The notes under the pieces: generated by a model
What the model saw: only the letters and a program-made list of their open reading frames with translations
Databases searched by the model: none
What the model was told of the DNA's origin: nothing
Origin: Stemphylium vesicarium
Lineage: Eukaryota > Ascomycota > Dothideomycetes > Pleosporales > Pleosporaceae
Length of the DNA: 64,000 nucleotides
Assembly (NCBI GenBank): GCA_004380135.1
Contig: QXCR01000008.1
Coordinates: 186,001-250,000, forward strand
Direction: 5' to 3'
Part shown: in pieces, positions 30,005 to 42,269 of the stretch
Numbering within the stretch: position 1 is the first letter of the stretch
Layout: each line of letters opens with the position of its first letter
Position numbers and translations under genes: made by a program

Positions 30005-33000
30005 ATGGCACGTAACGCGCGGAAGCGTATCTCATACGGTAGGTACCGACCAGGTGCATTGCCGCGGCGCATGGCCTGGGAGCTGTCTGTTCGAGGGACA
30101 CTGACGTGACGTCTGCGCAGTGCTGCCACTCGCCAACTCGGCCGGAGGACACAGGCTCGGTGTCAATGGCTTGGCCGTCGACCCCCAGAACTCGATTCTG
30201 TACGTACCCGCGAGCTCCATAGCCGCCAGTGCTACCCTCCCAACTGACATAAACAGCTACTCGGGCGGCCGTGATGGCGTAATATGCGCCTGGGACCTGC
30301 ACCTCGACCTGAACAAGAGCGACCCCGAAGAGCGCGACCCTTTTGCCGACTCCAATGCCGCCGACTTCAAGCCGCCGCCCACCCAGTTTCGCCAGCAGGT
30401 CCAGGCACACACCCATTGGATCAACGACATCGTCCTCGCCCAGAACAACAGTGCCCTCGTTTCCGCATCCTCTGACATCACCGTAAAGGTATGGCGACCC
30501 GCTGCCACTGACCAGCTCCCCCCGCAGACCATCGGCCTGCATACCGACTACGTCAAGCGCGTCGCAGCGCCTGGTGGAAATGAGAATTGGATAGCCTCGG
30601 GTGGGCTCGACCGCAAGATCAGCCTGTGGGATCTCAATGGTGCTGGCAAGAAGCTGGAGATTGCAGTGGGCGAGGATGAGAACACGGCCAAGGGCTCCGT
30701 ATACGCCCTGGCAGCAACACCAAACCTTATTGCTAGCGGAGGACCCGAAAGCATCGTTCGCGTATGGGACCAGAGATCGGGCAAGCGCATCACCAAGTTT
30801 GTTGGACACACGGACAATGTGCGCGACATTCTCCTGGCCCAGGACGGCGACATGATCTTGACTGGCTCCTCCGACCAGACCGTCAAGGTGTGGTCCATGA
30901 CGGCTGGCCGCTGCATGTACACGCTCACCATGCACAACGACAGTGTATGGTCCCTGCACTCAGACTCCCCGGAACTCGATACCTTTTACTCCTCAGATCG
31001 CTCGGGTTTGGTAGCGAAGAGCGACGTGCGCAACTGCGCCGAGATGGACGAAGGCGTGTCCGTGGCAGTCTGTCAAGAGCACGATGGTGTGAACAAGCTT
31101 GTCGCGGCGGGTGACTACATCTGGACTGCAACGTCGAGCTCGAGTATCAACCGATGGAACGACGTCGAGACCGCGGCCGAGATTGAGCTTCCCGAATCCT
31201 ACAAGTGGCACAGGAACAGCGTATCGACCATGCGATCACGATATCCCTCTCCTCCAGGCAGTAGTCCTCCGGTCAATGGGGCAACACCCAAGATACCACT
31301 CAAGTCCCTCCTGCGCATGTCTAATACCGCACCTTTCCCGCAAGCTCTCGCTACAAAGGATACCGACGCCTCTACTCTCGCAAGTGCCCGGAAACCCTCT
31401 GAAGTGTTGACGGCACCCGACCACAGTGTTGCCGATACCGTGCATCCGTTGCCAGACTTCACAATCGAGGGCCAGAACGGACTTATCAAGCATCATCTCC
31501 TCAACGATCGCCGGCGCGTTCTTACCTTGGATACCGCAGGAGAAGTTGTGTTGTGGGATTTATTGCAGGTAAGATGCAGTCACCTAGTCTACTGCAGTCG
31601 CTAACATAACTCAGTGTATGCCCATCAGGTCATTTGGCAAGAAACACATGGAAGATGTTCTGCCAGAAGTCAATACCCAAGATAGCGTTGCTCACTGGTG
31701 TGCTGTCGATACAAGGATAGGAACCTTGACATGCATGCTAGAGGAAAACTACTGCTTCGACGCCGAGACATATGCAGATGAGTTGGAATTGGAAGAGGAT
31801 ATAGACTTCCGAGAAGATCACAGAAGTATGCATTGTGCATTGATCAGCTGCCACTTGCTGACCACGCGTAGTAAATCTCGGTAAATGGATATTGCGGTAC
31901 CTCTTTTCCAATCTCATCGACGAAGAGATTAGACGCGACGAGATTGCACGATCGGAGATGCTGAAGCAAAAAGAAGAAGAACCGCAACCAGGCCGCCCAG
32001 CAAACATTGAGATGCCAGACATGAACATCAATGGCTGGAGGGATGCGACTTCTGGACCTACGTCAGGCTCCACCATCAGGGCCGAAAATGGTTCACGGTT
32101 ACCACATACACCGGGTCTAGCTATTGGACTAGCCACACCAATGGCAGGGCCTGGAAGTGCAGGACGTAACTCAACCACCCATCCGTTGACGCCGACCAAA
32201 GAGGAAGGAGCACAGTTGGAAAAGACGCAGACACAAAGGAGTTCAACGCAAGACGGTGCGGACTACTTTGGAGCAGCTTCCGGTACCAATGGGAATGCAA
32301 ATGGCAAACCCGCTGACATTCCAAAAGAAGGTTCTACGGACTCGAAAGAAGAGACAGTCCAATCACCTACAGAAACCGACACCCCAACAAAAAAGGGCAA
32401 AGGCATGTTTGGCAAGAAGTTCAACATGACGTTCAACATGAAGAAGTTCAGTACCGGCACAGCCGCCCCAGAGCCTGCCAAGCCTGCCGTTGACGAAAAG
32501 GCCGAGGATAGCGATTCGCGTTCCAACAAGACGGATGAGAAGACTATTGAAGATAATTTCTACGGTACGATTCAACGGATACGTCAGGGTTACGAGGAGC
32601 AGCTAGCCGCTGGTGCCACGAAGCTGGATACTGAGATAGCCCCGAGCTTACCAAACGAGACACCTGTGCTCAAGCCACCAGCGATGACCACGATCCTCAT
32701 TCAAGAGGATCGTCCCGACTCAGGAGGAGTCGCAGATCTTTTCGAGGGCAAAGTCGGAACATTGGGCTCGCAGGCAGATCTCATCGAAAAAGCAGCACCC
32801 ATGTGGCTGGCCGAAGTGTTGCTACGGGTGAGTTCCCAATACCGAAAACCCACGACACGCAATCACTAACCGACCATAGAATCAACTCCCACCAAAGGAT
32901 ATAGTCAAAGTATCCTTTGTTCTCGAGCCATTCGGCAACGCCCTGCCATCCATTTCATCCGACGGGTACATTCCCTTTTCCCTCCCCTTCGAAACCGCAG

Positions 33001-33509
33001 CCCAAGCTAATTCGACCCTCAGCAACAACCGTCTCAATGCGAACCGCATGCTGCGCGCGCGCAAGATACTCGGCTACGTAGCCGAACGCATCGAGCCCGC
33101 GCCTACAAAGGAGGATTTAGAGAGGGATGGTCCCGCACTGAGACCCGAGGAATATCTCGAGCTGTATTGCAACGGTCAAGTAAGTCTACGTCAAAAGCAA
33201 ACAAAGGAAGAAAAGTTGCTAACGTGGATGCACCAGCTCATCCCTCCTACCATGACATTAGCCAGTATTCGCGCTCATGTCTGGCGCGGTGGTGGCGACG
33301 TCCTTCTCTACTACAAAGCAAACGGCCGCAAGGAAATCAAACAGGCTTATTACCCTGGCCCGCAATCTGGTGCTCCACCAGGTCCCATGCATGGCTTGAA
33401 ACCCGGTGCGGGGCTCAACTCGACCCCTGGCAGTAGTAATGCGAGTGAGGGTAAGCAGAGCAGTGAGGCGGAGAGGAGCGCCAAGGATGCTGCAGTGTTT
33501 GGGCCGTAG
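30005..33509 (+). CDS. WDR48/UAF1-like (Bun107/Duf1) deubiquitinase-activating WD40 protein
   Basis: Scaffold that binds and activates ubiquitin-specific proteases (USP1/USP12/USP46 in animals, Ubp9 through Bun107 in fission yeast). Seven exons: 30005-30038, 30121-30199, 30257-31568, 31615-31825, 31872-32827, 32880-33179, 33237-33509; 1054 residues. The 34-nt first exon gives MARNARKRISY, joined to VLPLANSAGGHRLGVNGLAVD. WD repeats fill residues 20-330 (YSGGRDGVICAWDL, SASSDITVKVW, ASGGLDRKISLWDL, LTGSSDQTVKVWSM). After WDTAGEVVLWDLLQ the conserved middle (CMPIRSFGKK) and DFREDHRINLGKWILRYLFSNLIDEE follow. A Ser/Thr/Lys-rich linker leads to the C-terminal DUF3337/ubiquitin-like region (PPKDIVKVSFVLEP to HVWRGGGDVLLYYK). 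Convergent with the SAM carrier gene. Confidence 0.92.
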
Positions 33510-33769
33510 GGTTGATTGGTGGAAGGAATGATGGTTTGGATGACTGGGATACCGGGGGTTTGATGATGAGATACCGTTTTTGTATAGGTAGAGCGGCTTG
33601 TATAGTGCATGCATACACTGTGGCTACCTGGATAGAAAGTCAAGTCACCGCAACTTGGCTTCAGCCCCAATTAGGATATCTTCATATGGTACAATTGGTA
33701 TCGACGCTCCTTTGGATAGAGGTCGTCACCCCTTTAAATATTTGTACATGGTCTTGCTCGTCATCCACA

Positions 33770-34812
33770 TCAATCCTCCTCCACACCTCCCATCAGGTTA
33801 CTAGCCCATTGGTAAGAACCCAGGAAGATGGCGCCTCCCACGCTGATCCAACCCACTCGTGGGCCCAAGCCTGCGAAAAAAGCCCTGGGGCCCGACTCCC
33901 TCAGTATAGTAGACAGCATGGTGAACATGGGCTGTTTCTCAGTCGCGAGCATCATCCGCGTTTTGAGCACATCCAACGGTGTGGTAATACCCGCGGCCAC
34001 AGCCCCAGCAACACTACCCAGCGCGCCACCTTCCCAGCCACTGACCTCCGCCTTCCCCGTCTGCGCAGTCCGGTACTTCTTCAGCGCCTCCCAGAGCGGG
34101 AACTGGATGACGGTAAACGGCACCTCGCGGATAATCGTAATGGACCACCCGCGATACAACTCCAACCACACGTGCGCCAACCTGCGGGTGTGCCGCTGAT
34201 TCAAAATATGCGCAAGCGCCGCCCTGGAAGACGGATGCTGCGAAGCCTGCGCCCGCTGCTTGACGACTTCCGTCGGCACACGCACCGCACACGCAGCCAC
34301 CTCGCCCAGACTGGCCGCCGCCATGTGCACCAGGGCTTCCGTCCCCGAATCTCTTACTTCAGCCCGGTATGGCTCGCCGGCGGCATTGTACTGGATGCTT
34401 GATTTCGGGGTCGCGAAGTGCCGCTTTATCGAGTCGTAGGTTATGAAGAAGAGGGCTGCGCCTGGCGCGGAGCCTACGATTGCGCTGCCGACGCCCCGAT
34501 ATATGCCGCTGAAGCCGCCGCTGGCTGCGAAGCCGGAGGAGGATTGGAGGCGAGTTTTTAGCGTGTCGAGAGGGTAGAGGGAGAGGTCGACTGTTGTGCC
34601 TGCTAGGCCGCCTGCCTGGGGTTGAGATTTAGTACATGTAGTGTCGTCGTAGCGATATCGGGGTACAAGAAGTTTGTATGACAATGGTGTTGAAGGACGT
34701 ATTTAGGGGCAATTGGGCGAGAGCGGGTAGTGCATACTATGAGCGACCGTAGATAGGGCGATTCAACCCATGCTTTTGCTCCGGAGCGCGTGTCGAGCGC
34801 ATCCTGCGGCAT
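33770..34812 (-). CDS. Mitochondrial S-adenosylmethionine carrier (Pet8/SAMC)
   Basis: Mitochondrial carrier family exchanger that brings S-adenosylmethionine into the matrix. Exon 1 is 34812-34738 (25 residues, MPQDALDTRSGAKAWVESPY ending RSLI), intron 34737-34616 (122 nt, GTATGC...CAG), exon 2 34615-33770; 306 residues. The join RSLI-AGGLAGTTVDLSLYPLDTLKTRLQ gives the first helix with the PxD-x-x-K/R signature as in Pet8. The further repeats have the signatures VPTEVVKQRAQ and TPLDVLKTRMM. Three repeats, six transmembrane helices. A start at 34684 would fall inside the intron. Divergent from the WRAP53-like gene by 257 bases. Confidence 0.9.
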
Positions 34813-35069
34813 TGTGCGAGGAGAAAGAGAGAGGTATTGGCGCGGAATCCCGCATGACGAAGTGCCCGAGACGAGACGATTGCCCGCGGGGGTCAAACGC
34901 TGGGTCTGTGCTTAAGCTAGACTGTTAAAGTTCCAAGGTTGGCCTTCGAGGTTTAATTGTCCGACACTACTTTTGTCGCGTTCTGTTTTCAGGGCCCTTT
35001 TCTTTCATCCTTGCACTCGTGGGAATTCAGATCGGTTTCTGAAAGCTAAGAGACGGCATGGCGCGGTGA

Positions 35070-36629
35070 ATGATGAGTAGTGCCGGGATTCAAGTGAGAT
35101 ATTTGGCAAGCACGAGGGTTCAGAGTCGGCATGCGCAAGAGCAGGACCGCCGAAATGATGGAACCGGCCAAGGTGCAGACGTCTTGAATGATACTGTCAA
35201 GGAAAAGGTGGATGACATGAGTGACGAAGGCCCGGCTCAGTCGGAAGATGATGAGATAGACGACGACAATACGTCAAACTCGAGACGCGCATCGTCCTCC
35301 AGTGGCTCATCTTCATCATCAGAATCAGATACAGAAGGCACCAGCGACTCTGACATTTCGGGACCAAATTTTCGGAACATCCAGCACACGAGCTGTATCC
35401 AGGAAGCGCAACTCTCACCAGACGGAAGCTGCATCTTGACCTCGGATTACGACCGCGCCTTCTCAGTCTATCCCGTCTCTAGCGACGCTCCATCGCAGGA
35501 TGGCACTCTGCATCTCACACCATATGCATCCTTTCGCTCTGCCAATCCCATCTGGTCTTTCGCTGTGAACCCGCTCTTCAATCTGCAAGACGCTACCAGC
35601 ACAACCGTACTTGTTAGTCACCGCGACTCGTACATTACCTTGCACAACGCACTATGGGATACCTCACCATCTTACACTGGCGAAGAGAGCAAACCTTCAA
35701 CTACCAGCCCAGTCGATATTTCCAACACACTCGCTTCCTACAAGCTCATCAATAGCCTCACCGAAGCAGTCACCGCGCCAATCAGCCTCGTCTTCTCCCA
35801 CGACGGCGCCCATTTCTTCGGCGGGTCGCAAGACAAGATCGCCATCTTCGACATGCAAGATACGGACAAGCCCATCCACACCATCCCCACTATACCGGCG
35901 CGACGAAACAAGCTCAAAGGCGGGGGCCGAGGTTTCAAAGGTTATATCTCCGCTCTATCCCTCTCTTCCCCTTCCACCACCTCGCACGACGGACTCCTTG
36001 CAGCCGGATCATGGACGCGTCATGTAGGCATCTATGACCCCGTCAGCGGCACCAACATTACGCACTTTGCTCTCCCAGGCACTACCGCTAGCGCCACAAG
36101 CGGCGTCAAACTCCGCAACGAGAACCTGAAACACGTCATGGGCGATGGCGTCTCCTCGCTCAAATGGAGCCCTTGCGGCCAGTACTTGTACGTTGCCGAA
36201 CGCAACTCCGACGTCCTGCTCATCTACGATGTCCGCAACTACTCCCTTTCTTTGGCATACTGCACTGGGCGCAAAGCGCTTACCAAGCAGAAAATTGGCT
36301 TCGATATCTGGAATGCGGGCGCATCGCCGTATGATATCGAGGGCCTTTCGCATGAGATTTGGGCTGGTGGTACCGATGGTAAGATCAGGGTTTGGAGGGA
36401 TCCTTATGTCAAGGAAGGGGCTGTGGAGGCAGATGAGGTGGTGAGTGTGGGCGAGGAGGATGAGCCGGTTGTCGCGGCGCTTGTGCATCCGTCGGGTAGT
36501 TTGGCCGCGGCTGCGTGTGGGGTTGTTAAGATTGCTGAGGAGGGCGAGCGGAGAGGAAGGAAGAGAGGGGGTAGGTTAAGGCCAATATGTCGGGAATGGG
36601 GTAGTCTTGATATCCTTACGCTAGGCTGA
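35070..36629 (+). CDS. WRAP53/TCAB1-like WD40 protein (Swt21 family)
   Basis: 519 residues, intronless. The N-terminus (about 1-100) is acidic and Ser-rich (DDNTSNSRRASSSSGSSSSSE). The WD40 part begins with the family-typical QEAQLSPDGSCILTSDYDRAFSVY, continues with SANPIWSFAVNPLF, VFSHDGAHFFGGSQDKIAIFD, and KGGGRGFKGYISAL, and carries VSSLKWSPCGQYLYVAERNSDVLLIYDVR and IWAGGTDGKIRVW. In animals the homologue brings telomerase and Cajal-body RNAs to their sites; in yeast Swt21 aids splicing. Its exact task here is inference. Two ATGs at 35070 and 35073 cannot be told apart; a start further in (35217) is possible because the segment before it is poorly conserved in type. Confidence 0.8.
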   Translation: MMSSAGIQVRYLASTRVQSRHAQEQDRRNDGTGQGADVLNDTVKEKVDDMSDEGPAQSEDDEIDDDNTSNSRRASSSSGSSSSSESDTEGTSDSDISGPNFRNIQHTSCIQEAQLSPDGSCILTSDYDRAFSVYPVSSDAPSQDGTLHLTPYASFRSANPIWSFAVNPLFNLQDATSTTVLVSHRDSYITLHNALWDTSPSYTGEESKPSTTSPVDISNTLASYKLINSLTEAVTAPISLVFSHDGAHFFGGSQDKIAIFDMQDTDKPIHTIPTIPARRNKLKGGGRGFKGYISALSLSSPSTTSHDGLLAAGSWTRHVGIYDPVSGTNITHFALPGTTASATSGVKLRNENLKHVMGDGVSSLKWSPCGQYLYVAERNSDVLLIYDVRNYSLSLAYCTGRKALTKQKIGFDIWNAGASPYDIEGLSHEIWAGGTDGKIRVWRDPYVKEGAVEADEVVSVGEEDEPVVAALVHPSGSLAAAACGVVKIAEEGERRGRKRGGRLRPICREWGSLDILTLG

Positions 36630-36893
36630 AGACTACATGAATGCGGCGAGTCGAAAGTAGTCGTCCACCGTCATGTGCAACAACTGGTCTGGGGCAGTCA
36701 GAAATACACTTCAAATGATTTCACACAAAATAAGATACTCATGTCTGCAAATCATCAAAAACGTCAAATTCGTAATATGTACTTGGAAAAATCTAACCCC
36801 ATCTAAGACTCAATCAAAGCACAAAAGAAAAAACAGCAGGATGTATTCCCAATTCCTCATGTTAATACCCCTTCCCAAGCCAAGCCACATAAT

Positions 36894-38746
36894 TTAGATG
36901 CCCGAATCAGTCTGGCTATAAGGCCTATCCTCATCCTCCGGGCTGCCCTTAGGCCAGTAGCTGTCCCACGCGTCACACCCCTGGCTCAGCGTGCTCGCAT
37001 CCCCAATCGCACCCTTAATCTCGCTCATGCGTTCCATGAATTGCAGGCTGAGACCCTGACTGGCGTGCCATGCGATGTGGCAGTGCATGATCCACATGCC
37101 CGGGTTATCCGCGGGGAAAGCGATGAGCATGTACCCGCCAGGCGGCAGCACGGCGGTGTCGCGACGCGTGGGGTTGTTGAAGTTGAGACCGGTGGTAGAG
37201 CCGTCCCAGGTACCGGTGCCGCGACCGACGATGTAGTAGTCGTGGCCGTGGAGATGGATGGGATGAGGCAGTTTGATAGCGGCAGTGGATTGGATCCACC
37301 ACAGGTACCATCCGCTTCCGTCCATGGTGTAGACGTTGCTGTTGTTGCCGAAGTTCTTGGAGCCGCCGAGAACAGTCTCGAGAGACGGATTATTCCAGTC
37401 GACAATGTGCGGTGTGCCGTCGATTAGCCAGCGGAAGAGATTGCCCTTGGCGGGGTCGGAGAAGTGGTTTACTTCCATTTTGTGGTCTTTGGCGTCGCTG
37501 ACGACGGAGGTAGGGACCTGGTTGGGCACGAAGGGGACGAGGTTTGACGAGGACTCGTCGTCGCAGGAAGTGCGCATGGTCACCTTGCTGGTGGAGGTTG
37601 GGTTGCCGGTTGTAGCAGCGCCATCGTAGTGGAGGATGGCTCCGAGTTGCTTGCCGGATTTGGTAATGGCGTTGCTGCCGCAGGCTGTGCCGATCGATAC
37701 GCGGAACCAGTAGTTGTCGACGGTTTGGTTGGCGGTGATGACTACGTCGTATCGCTGACCGATCTGCATGGTCAACTGGTCGGTGACGTAGGACTTGATG
37801 GGAACAAAGTCAGAAGTCAGAACGGTAAAGGGATGGCCATCCATGGAAACACTGAATGTACTGTCGACGGCTGTGTTGATAAGACGGATACGGTACTTCT
37901 TTCCCTTTACGACATTCATCCGAGCGTAGTTTCCGTTATCGTTGTTGGCGTTGATGTGAGTACCGTTGATCAGGATGTTGTCAGGTGAAGGAGGTCCCCT
38001 CGTGGAATGCTGGGCGACTTCGTTGAGGGTAAATGCCGGAGTGTAGTACCAGTCGGTGATGGGTAGAGCACCAAGATCGACGTCATAGTTGGCAGTGGCG
38101 GGTCCATCAATGATCATGGGGCCAACAACACCATCACCATACTGAGCAGAGAAATGGGAATGGTACCAAGATGTGCCAAACTGGGTGGCACGGAACTTGT
38201 ATTGACGGCTGCTTCCGGGAGCAATTGGGCATTCGGTGATACCTGGAACTCCGTCTTGCTGACAAGAGTTTAGTTGTCGGATGCCGTGCCAATGGATGCC
38301 GGTTCCGTTATGCTCGAGGTTGTTCTTGACGTTGATAATGACAGTGTCGCCCCATTTCGCTCGCACTAGAGGCCCGGGATATTGGCCGTTGATAAGCATC
38401 ATCTCCCTGGAGGTGCCACTTCCATCAGGATTGGCCTTGGTAACATTGGAGATTTCGAAGTTGTACTAAGATCATTAGCTTGCGTTTACAAGACCGTTGG
38501 TGAATTGCTTACAGTGACAGTGGTTCCATCTGGAGGGGATTTGGCGTCGAAATCAGTGGCGATGCTGTAACCGTTGCTCCAACAGCTTCTGGTGCGTGGT
38601 GTGTTGGTACACGCGCCGTCTTGCCTCTTGACAATCTCATCGAATGATGGGAATTCGTCGCGTGCTTCCAGCGGTTCGGCTCGTAATGGGCTACTTAGTG
38701 CAAGCGAACCCAATGAGAGCCAAACGGCTAATGGTTGAAGCAACAT
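36894..38746 (-). CDS. Secreted laccase (multicopper oxidase)
   Basis: Oxidises phenols while reducing O2 to water, acting outside the cell. Exon 1 38746-38513, intron 38512-38466 (47 nt), exon 2 38465-36894; 601 residues. A signal peptide (LLQPLAVWLSLGSLALSS) starts at ATG 38746. Copper ligands are all present: HWHG (about 136), WYHSHFS, HPIHLHGHDYY and HCHIAWHAS. The protein ends in DSGI, the C-terminal processing motif typical of ascomycete laccases. Three cupredoxin domains can be followed in order. A TATATAT element at about 38797-38803 lies 50 bases upstream of the ATG on this strand. Substrate (melanin precursors, lignin phenols) cannot be told from sequence. Confidence 0.93.
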
Positions 38747-40997
38747 GATGTGAATGCAATATAGAGATGCAGGAAACAAAGCGAGGGTATGGTCAGTATA
38801 TATGAATAGGTAGTGACCGGGCCAATGAGTGACCAACAAGCCTTGGAGTTAATCAATGTAAGGCAGGGACAGACCAGATTATAGGTACCATTTATATGAT
38901 CCTTCTGGAACTACGCCCCAGGCACGTACCATCAGACAGTGGCGGTGGTAATGACCTGGACATGGGTAAACGTCTCGGGCGAAGTCAGCCAGCCCTCTTA
39001 CCGCGTTACCGAGATTTGCTCGCTTAACATGGCCCGGTAGTTGGTTTCGCTTTGGCCAGGTTATGTGATCGGCGTAGGGGCGCCCTAGTACTGTGCCTCT
39101 CTTCGAGGGTCTAGGTATCGATATCGATGAAATCATCATCTCGATGCTGATTTGGCAAGGCTAGTCATCCGACAAGTGCTACGGCCGAGAAGCTGAGGCC
39201 CAAGCAGTGTGGTGGATCAGTTACGAGCATGTCGGCGGCTGAGTAACAGCGAAGCGAAGTCAACGGAGCCAAGGCGACCGACGGCGTACGGATTTAGAAC
39301 CGTACTGGGTATCCGGTGTGAAGGAGTTGGAGGCAGCACTATTTCTGTGGCGGTTGCAGCTTACCATGAACGGCGAGTGATGAGCACTCGGGCCTCTGGC
39401 GAAGCTTTTTCAAAGTCTTGGGTCCCAAATGCTCTCGTGAGATACTAGTTTCCGCTCGGATGCAAGATCTATTGAAATGCGGATCGACAGACTCCACAAG
39501 GTCAAGGCCGCTACCTGAGCCTACTATGTGCTTAGCGAAAACAAAATCACACGTGGAAAGGTCACAAGCGGGCGGGTGGGTCTCGTGTAAGGCGCCTTTT
39601 AGTCCGAACCCAACGCTGTTTGCAGTCTAGGAGCAAAGGGCACTGGGAGGGCACGCCCAGTGTGTAGGCCATGTGGCAGAGCTAAGCCAAATGGAGTGCT
39701 GTAACACGAACGTTTTCATCCGGTAACGGGGGAGCTGCTTTTTGGCGCGGCTCTGCTTGACCTTTGCTCCGAAAATAGCGACGTACGATAGATGCTGCGA
39801 TGAACAGAAGACATGTGAACCAGCCGCAGACCTCTCCGATAACTGTCGAGAAATGAAGACAAGGATAAGGTCCAGAGTAGGGCTGACAGGCTCCCGAGTC
39901 GCAACGATATCCCTCCCATCTGCGCTTATGTCAGGAATCAAAGCTGTAGAACAAAATCTACCTGAGCAATGGGCCAAATTGACCTGATCGGGCACGAGGC
40001 CATCGGAACCGCAGTCAGCTTGGTGGGGTCCAGGGAGAGTGTTTCGCTCATATCGCCCAGTAATTCATCGCCTCCTGCAAAGTGACACTCAGATTTGATG
40101 TGCCTTATTTCCATGCCGTGCAGCTTGACCTGCGTGTCCGTGACGGTCCCGGTCGCGGACCAGCCTGCCTGGGTAGCGGTATCTAGCGTTGAAAGTATAT
40201 CCTAGTAGACTACCGAGGTGACGGAAGCTAGCAAGGCTTAGAAGTGCTACCTGGGAATCACACACCCTCAGAAGCCGATAATGCCTCCGCGAATAAACAG
40301 GTGCTTGAATGTGGGAAGATGGAGAGAAACGGTTAGATCGGTGTGCGCGGATGATTCAAGCGCATCGTGCGGATGGAGACCGCCCGATCCGCAACCAACA
40401 AACGAGTTCTCACTATCAATAACTTGTGACTGGGTTGTATGCTGTAAGAATATGCGGACGTTGGGGCCGAGTGGAGGTGACGTGAACACTAAGATCGGTT
40501 CAGGGGAGAAAGGCGCTAACAGGAGCACGGGCCCGACCAATCCCGAGTGGCTTCAGTAGCGGCCGTGAGTCTTCGCCTCCTCCACTTGGCGCCACTTTTG
40601 CTCTTCCTGCACAGCAAAGTCATGTCTTGCGAAGACTAAGGTCTAAAGAGGCGCAGTATACGGGTCGATTATGGCATCTTTACGATACGCTGGCTGCCTG
40701 CCCCGCTCACACCATGTTCCACTCTGTCACAGCTCGCTTCCAAGTTTCCGTGTTGGTAGTGTGAGATCGAACCTGCCATGCAAACAACCATGGCAAGTGC
40801 TTAATCTAGGTCGGCTTACTCGGCGATACAGGCACTGTCGACAACGCAAGGGATTGACCGTGCTTGAAAGATCTGCTGAGAGGTTTAATAACCTCGCAAG
40901 TACAAAAGAGGCGGTAGTCCACTGGCTCTGAAGATCATTCCTGGTGTGTAGTCAGAATTTTACCTTTCAGTCATTCTTGTTCCTGATCATCGCCAAG
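38747..40997. other. intergenic region
   Basis: 2.25 kb between divergent genes for two secreted proteins. Only short, overlapping ORFs of non-protein composition are seen. I find no transposon, tRNA or repeat. Confidence 0.5.
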
Positions 40998-42269
40998 ATG
41001 TACTCTCGCTCTGTCATTCTGATGGTCGCTGCTACTTCTATCTCATTTGTTCGCTCTGATGGAGTCACCGATCCAAACGCCATCTGCTATTCTTATGGTG
41101 TAGACTTCGTCGATGAGGGGAATTACTACATCAACTCCAATTCCACCGAAGACTTCACTGCTACTTCCTACTTCAAAGGCTGCAACAATGATGTAGCAGA
41201 AGTCCTACTCGTTTCTCCCGAGGATACCGGCGGGGATGAGTTTCTTTGCAGCCAGATTCCTACCACTCCCGAGAACGAGAACCAGCTTTCAACATGTCCC
41301 ATCATGAAGAACCAGATGAGCACTGGACATTGGCTTCTGTTGGTTATTGGAGATAATGGCGAGGGAGGTCAACCATTTGCGTGGCAAAGAGGTATGTCTT
41401 CGAAAACAATCGAAAAATGAGCTCACTTGCTGACTACATTAGATCTGTACTTGACTGTCGGGCCGCAAGTTACAACCACATACACCCCAACAGTGACCAT
41501 GAGCTATGTGACTACGCCAACCATGACTGAGACCTTCTCTACGACATCAACAGACACAATCACAACTGGTCCATTTTCTACAATCACCATGCCCAGTGGA
41601 ACAGCCAAGAAGATCAAGACCATCACTCCCAAGCCAGTCAAGACAACGTCCACCAAGACACAGACCCGGACAAAGGTCTCAACTACCAAGCACGTTGAAG
41701 TTACCACAAAGACCGTAGAAGCGACCTGCACTAAGCCAGCCCACACTGGCAAGCCCGACAAGCCTTGCACATACTCTCCAACCAAGATTCACCCCGCCGC
41801 TCTGGAAACACCTACCCATATGCCCAAGTTCCGCCGCTGGTCCCTCAAGGGCGACCGTGTGGTCGACTACGAGTGGGCGCGAGCTCGCGTGGAAGCCGCA
41901 AAGCAGAAGCGCGAAGAAGCCAAGCTGGGGCTACAACGCCGCGCCCCCGATGCTCCCACCACTACTGTCACGTACGAGACACCCATCTCGACAACCGCCA
42001 CCAGCACTGCGGGAGCGATTACTACCACAGAAACTGTCTTGGCGACAGCCACAGCAACGACCACGCTTCCCCCGCCAACCGTTCTTTCTGGCCTGCTCAC
42101 CAGGACGACTACCCTGCCAACGCCCACCAAGACCAAGTTCAAGCTTACCTACGCTACAACGACCAAGATTGTCAACATCGGCGCCACTTTTACCAAGACC
42201 AAGACGGTCACTCCTACCGCTTCTGTGAGCGCATGCAAGAAAGAGGGTGGACATTTCTGGTGGAATTAG
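40998..42269 (+). CDS. Secreted Thr-rich cell-surface-type protein
   Basis: Exon 1 40998-41391, intron 41392-41442 (GTATGT...TAG), exon 2 41443-42269; 406 residues. A signal peptide (about residues 1-20, SVILMVAATSISFVRS) leads to a small Cys-containing domain (residues 20-135, with CYSYGVDFVDEGNYYIN, FKGCNND, FLCSQIP and STCPIMKNQ). Then a long Thr/Pro/Lys-rich region (TTSTDTITTGPF, KTITPKPVKTTST) is interrupted by a basic segment ending KLGLQRRAPDAP, a possible KR/RR processing site, and ends in another Thr-rich part with a final Cys. Likely O-glycosylated and extracellular or wall-bound. No enzyme motif. A related fold was not recognised. Confidence 0.75.

Noticed and set aside
29991..30959. 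322-codon minus-strand ORF
   Set aside because: Antisense shadow of the WDR48 homologue caused by high GC at third positions.
33512..34402. 296-codon plus-strand ORF
   Set aside because: Lies antisense to the SAM carrier gene and has no protein character.
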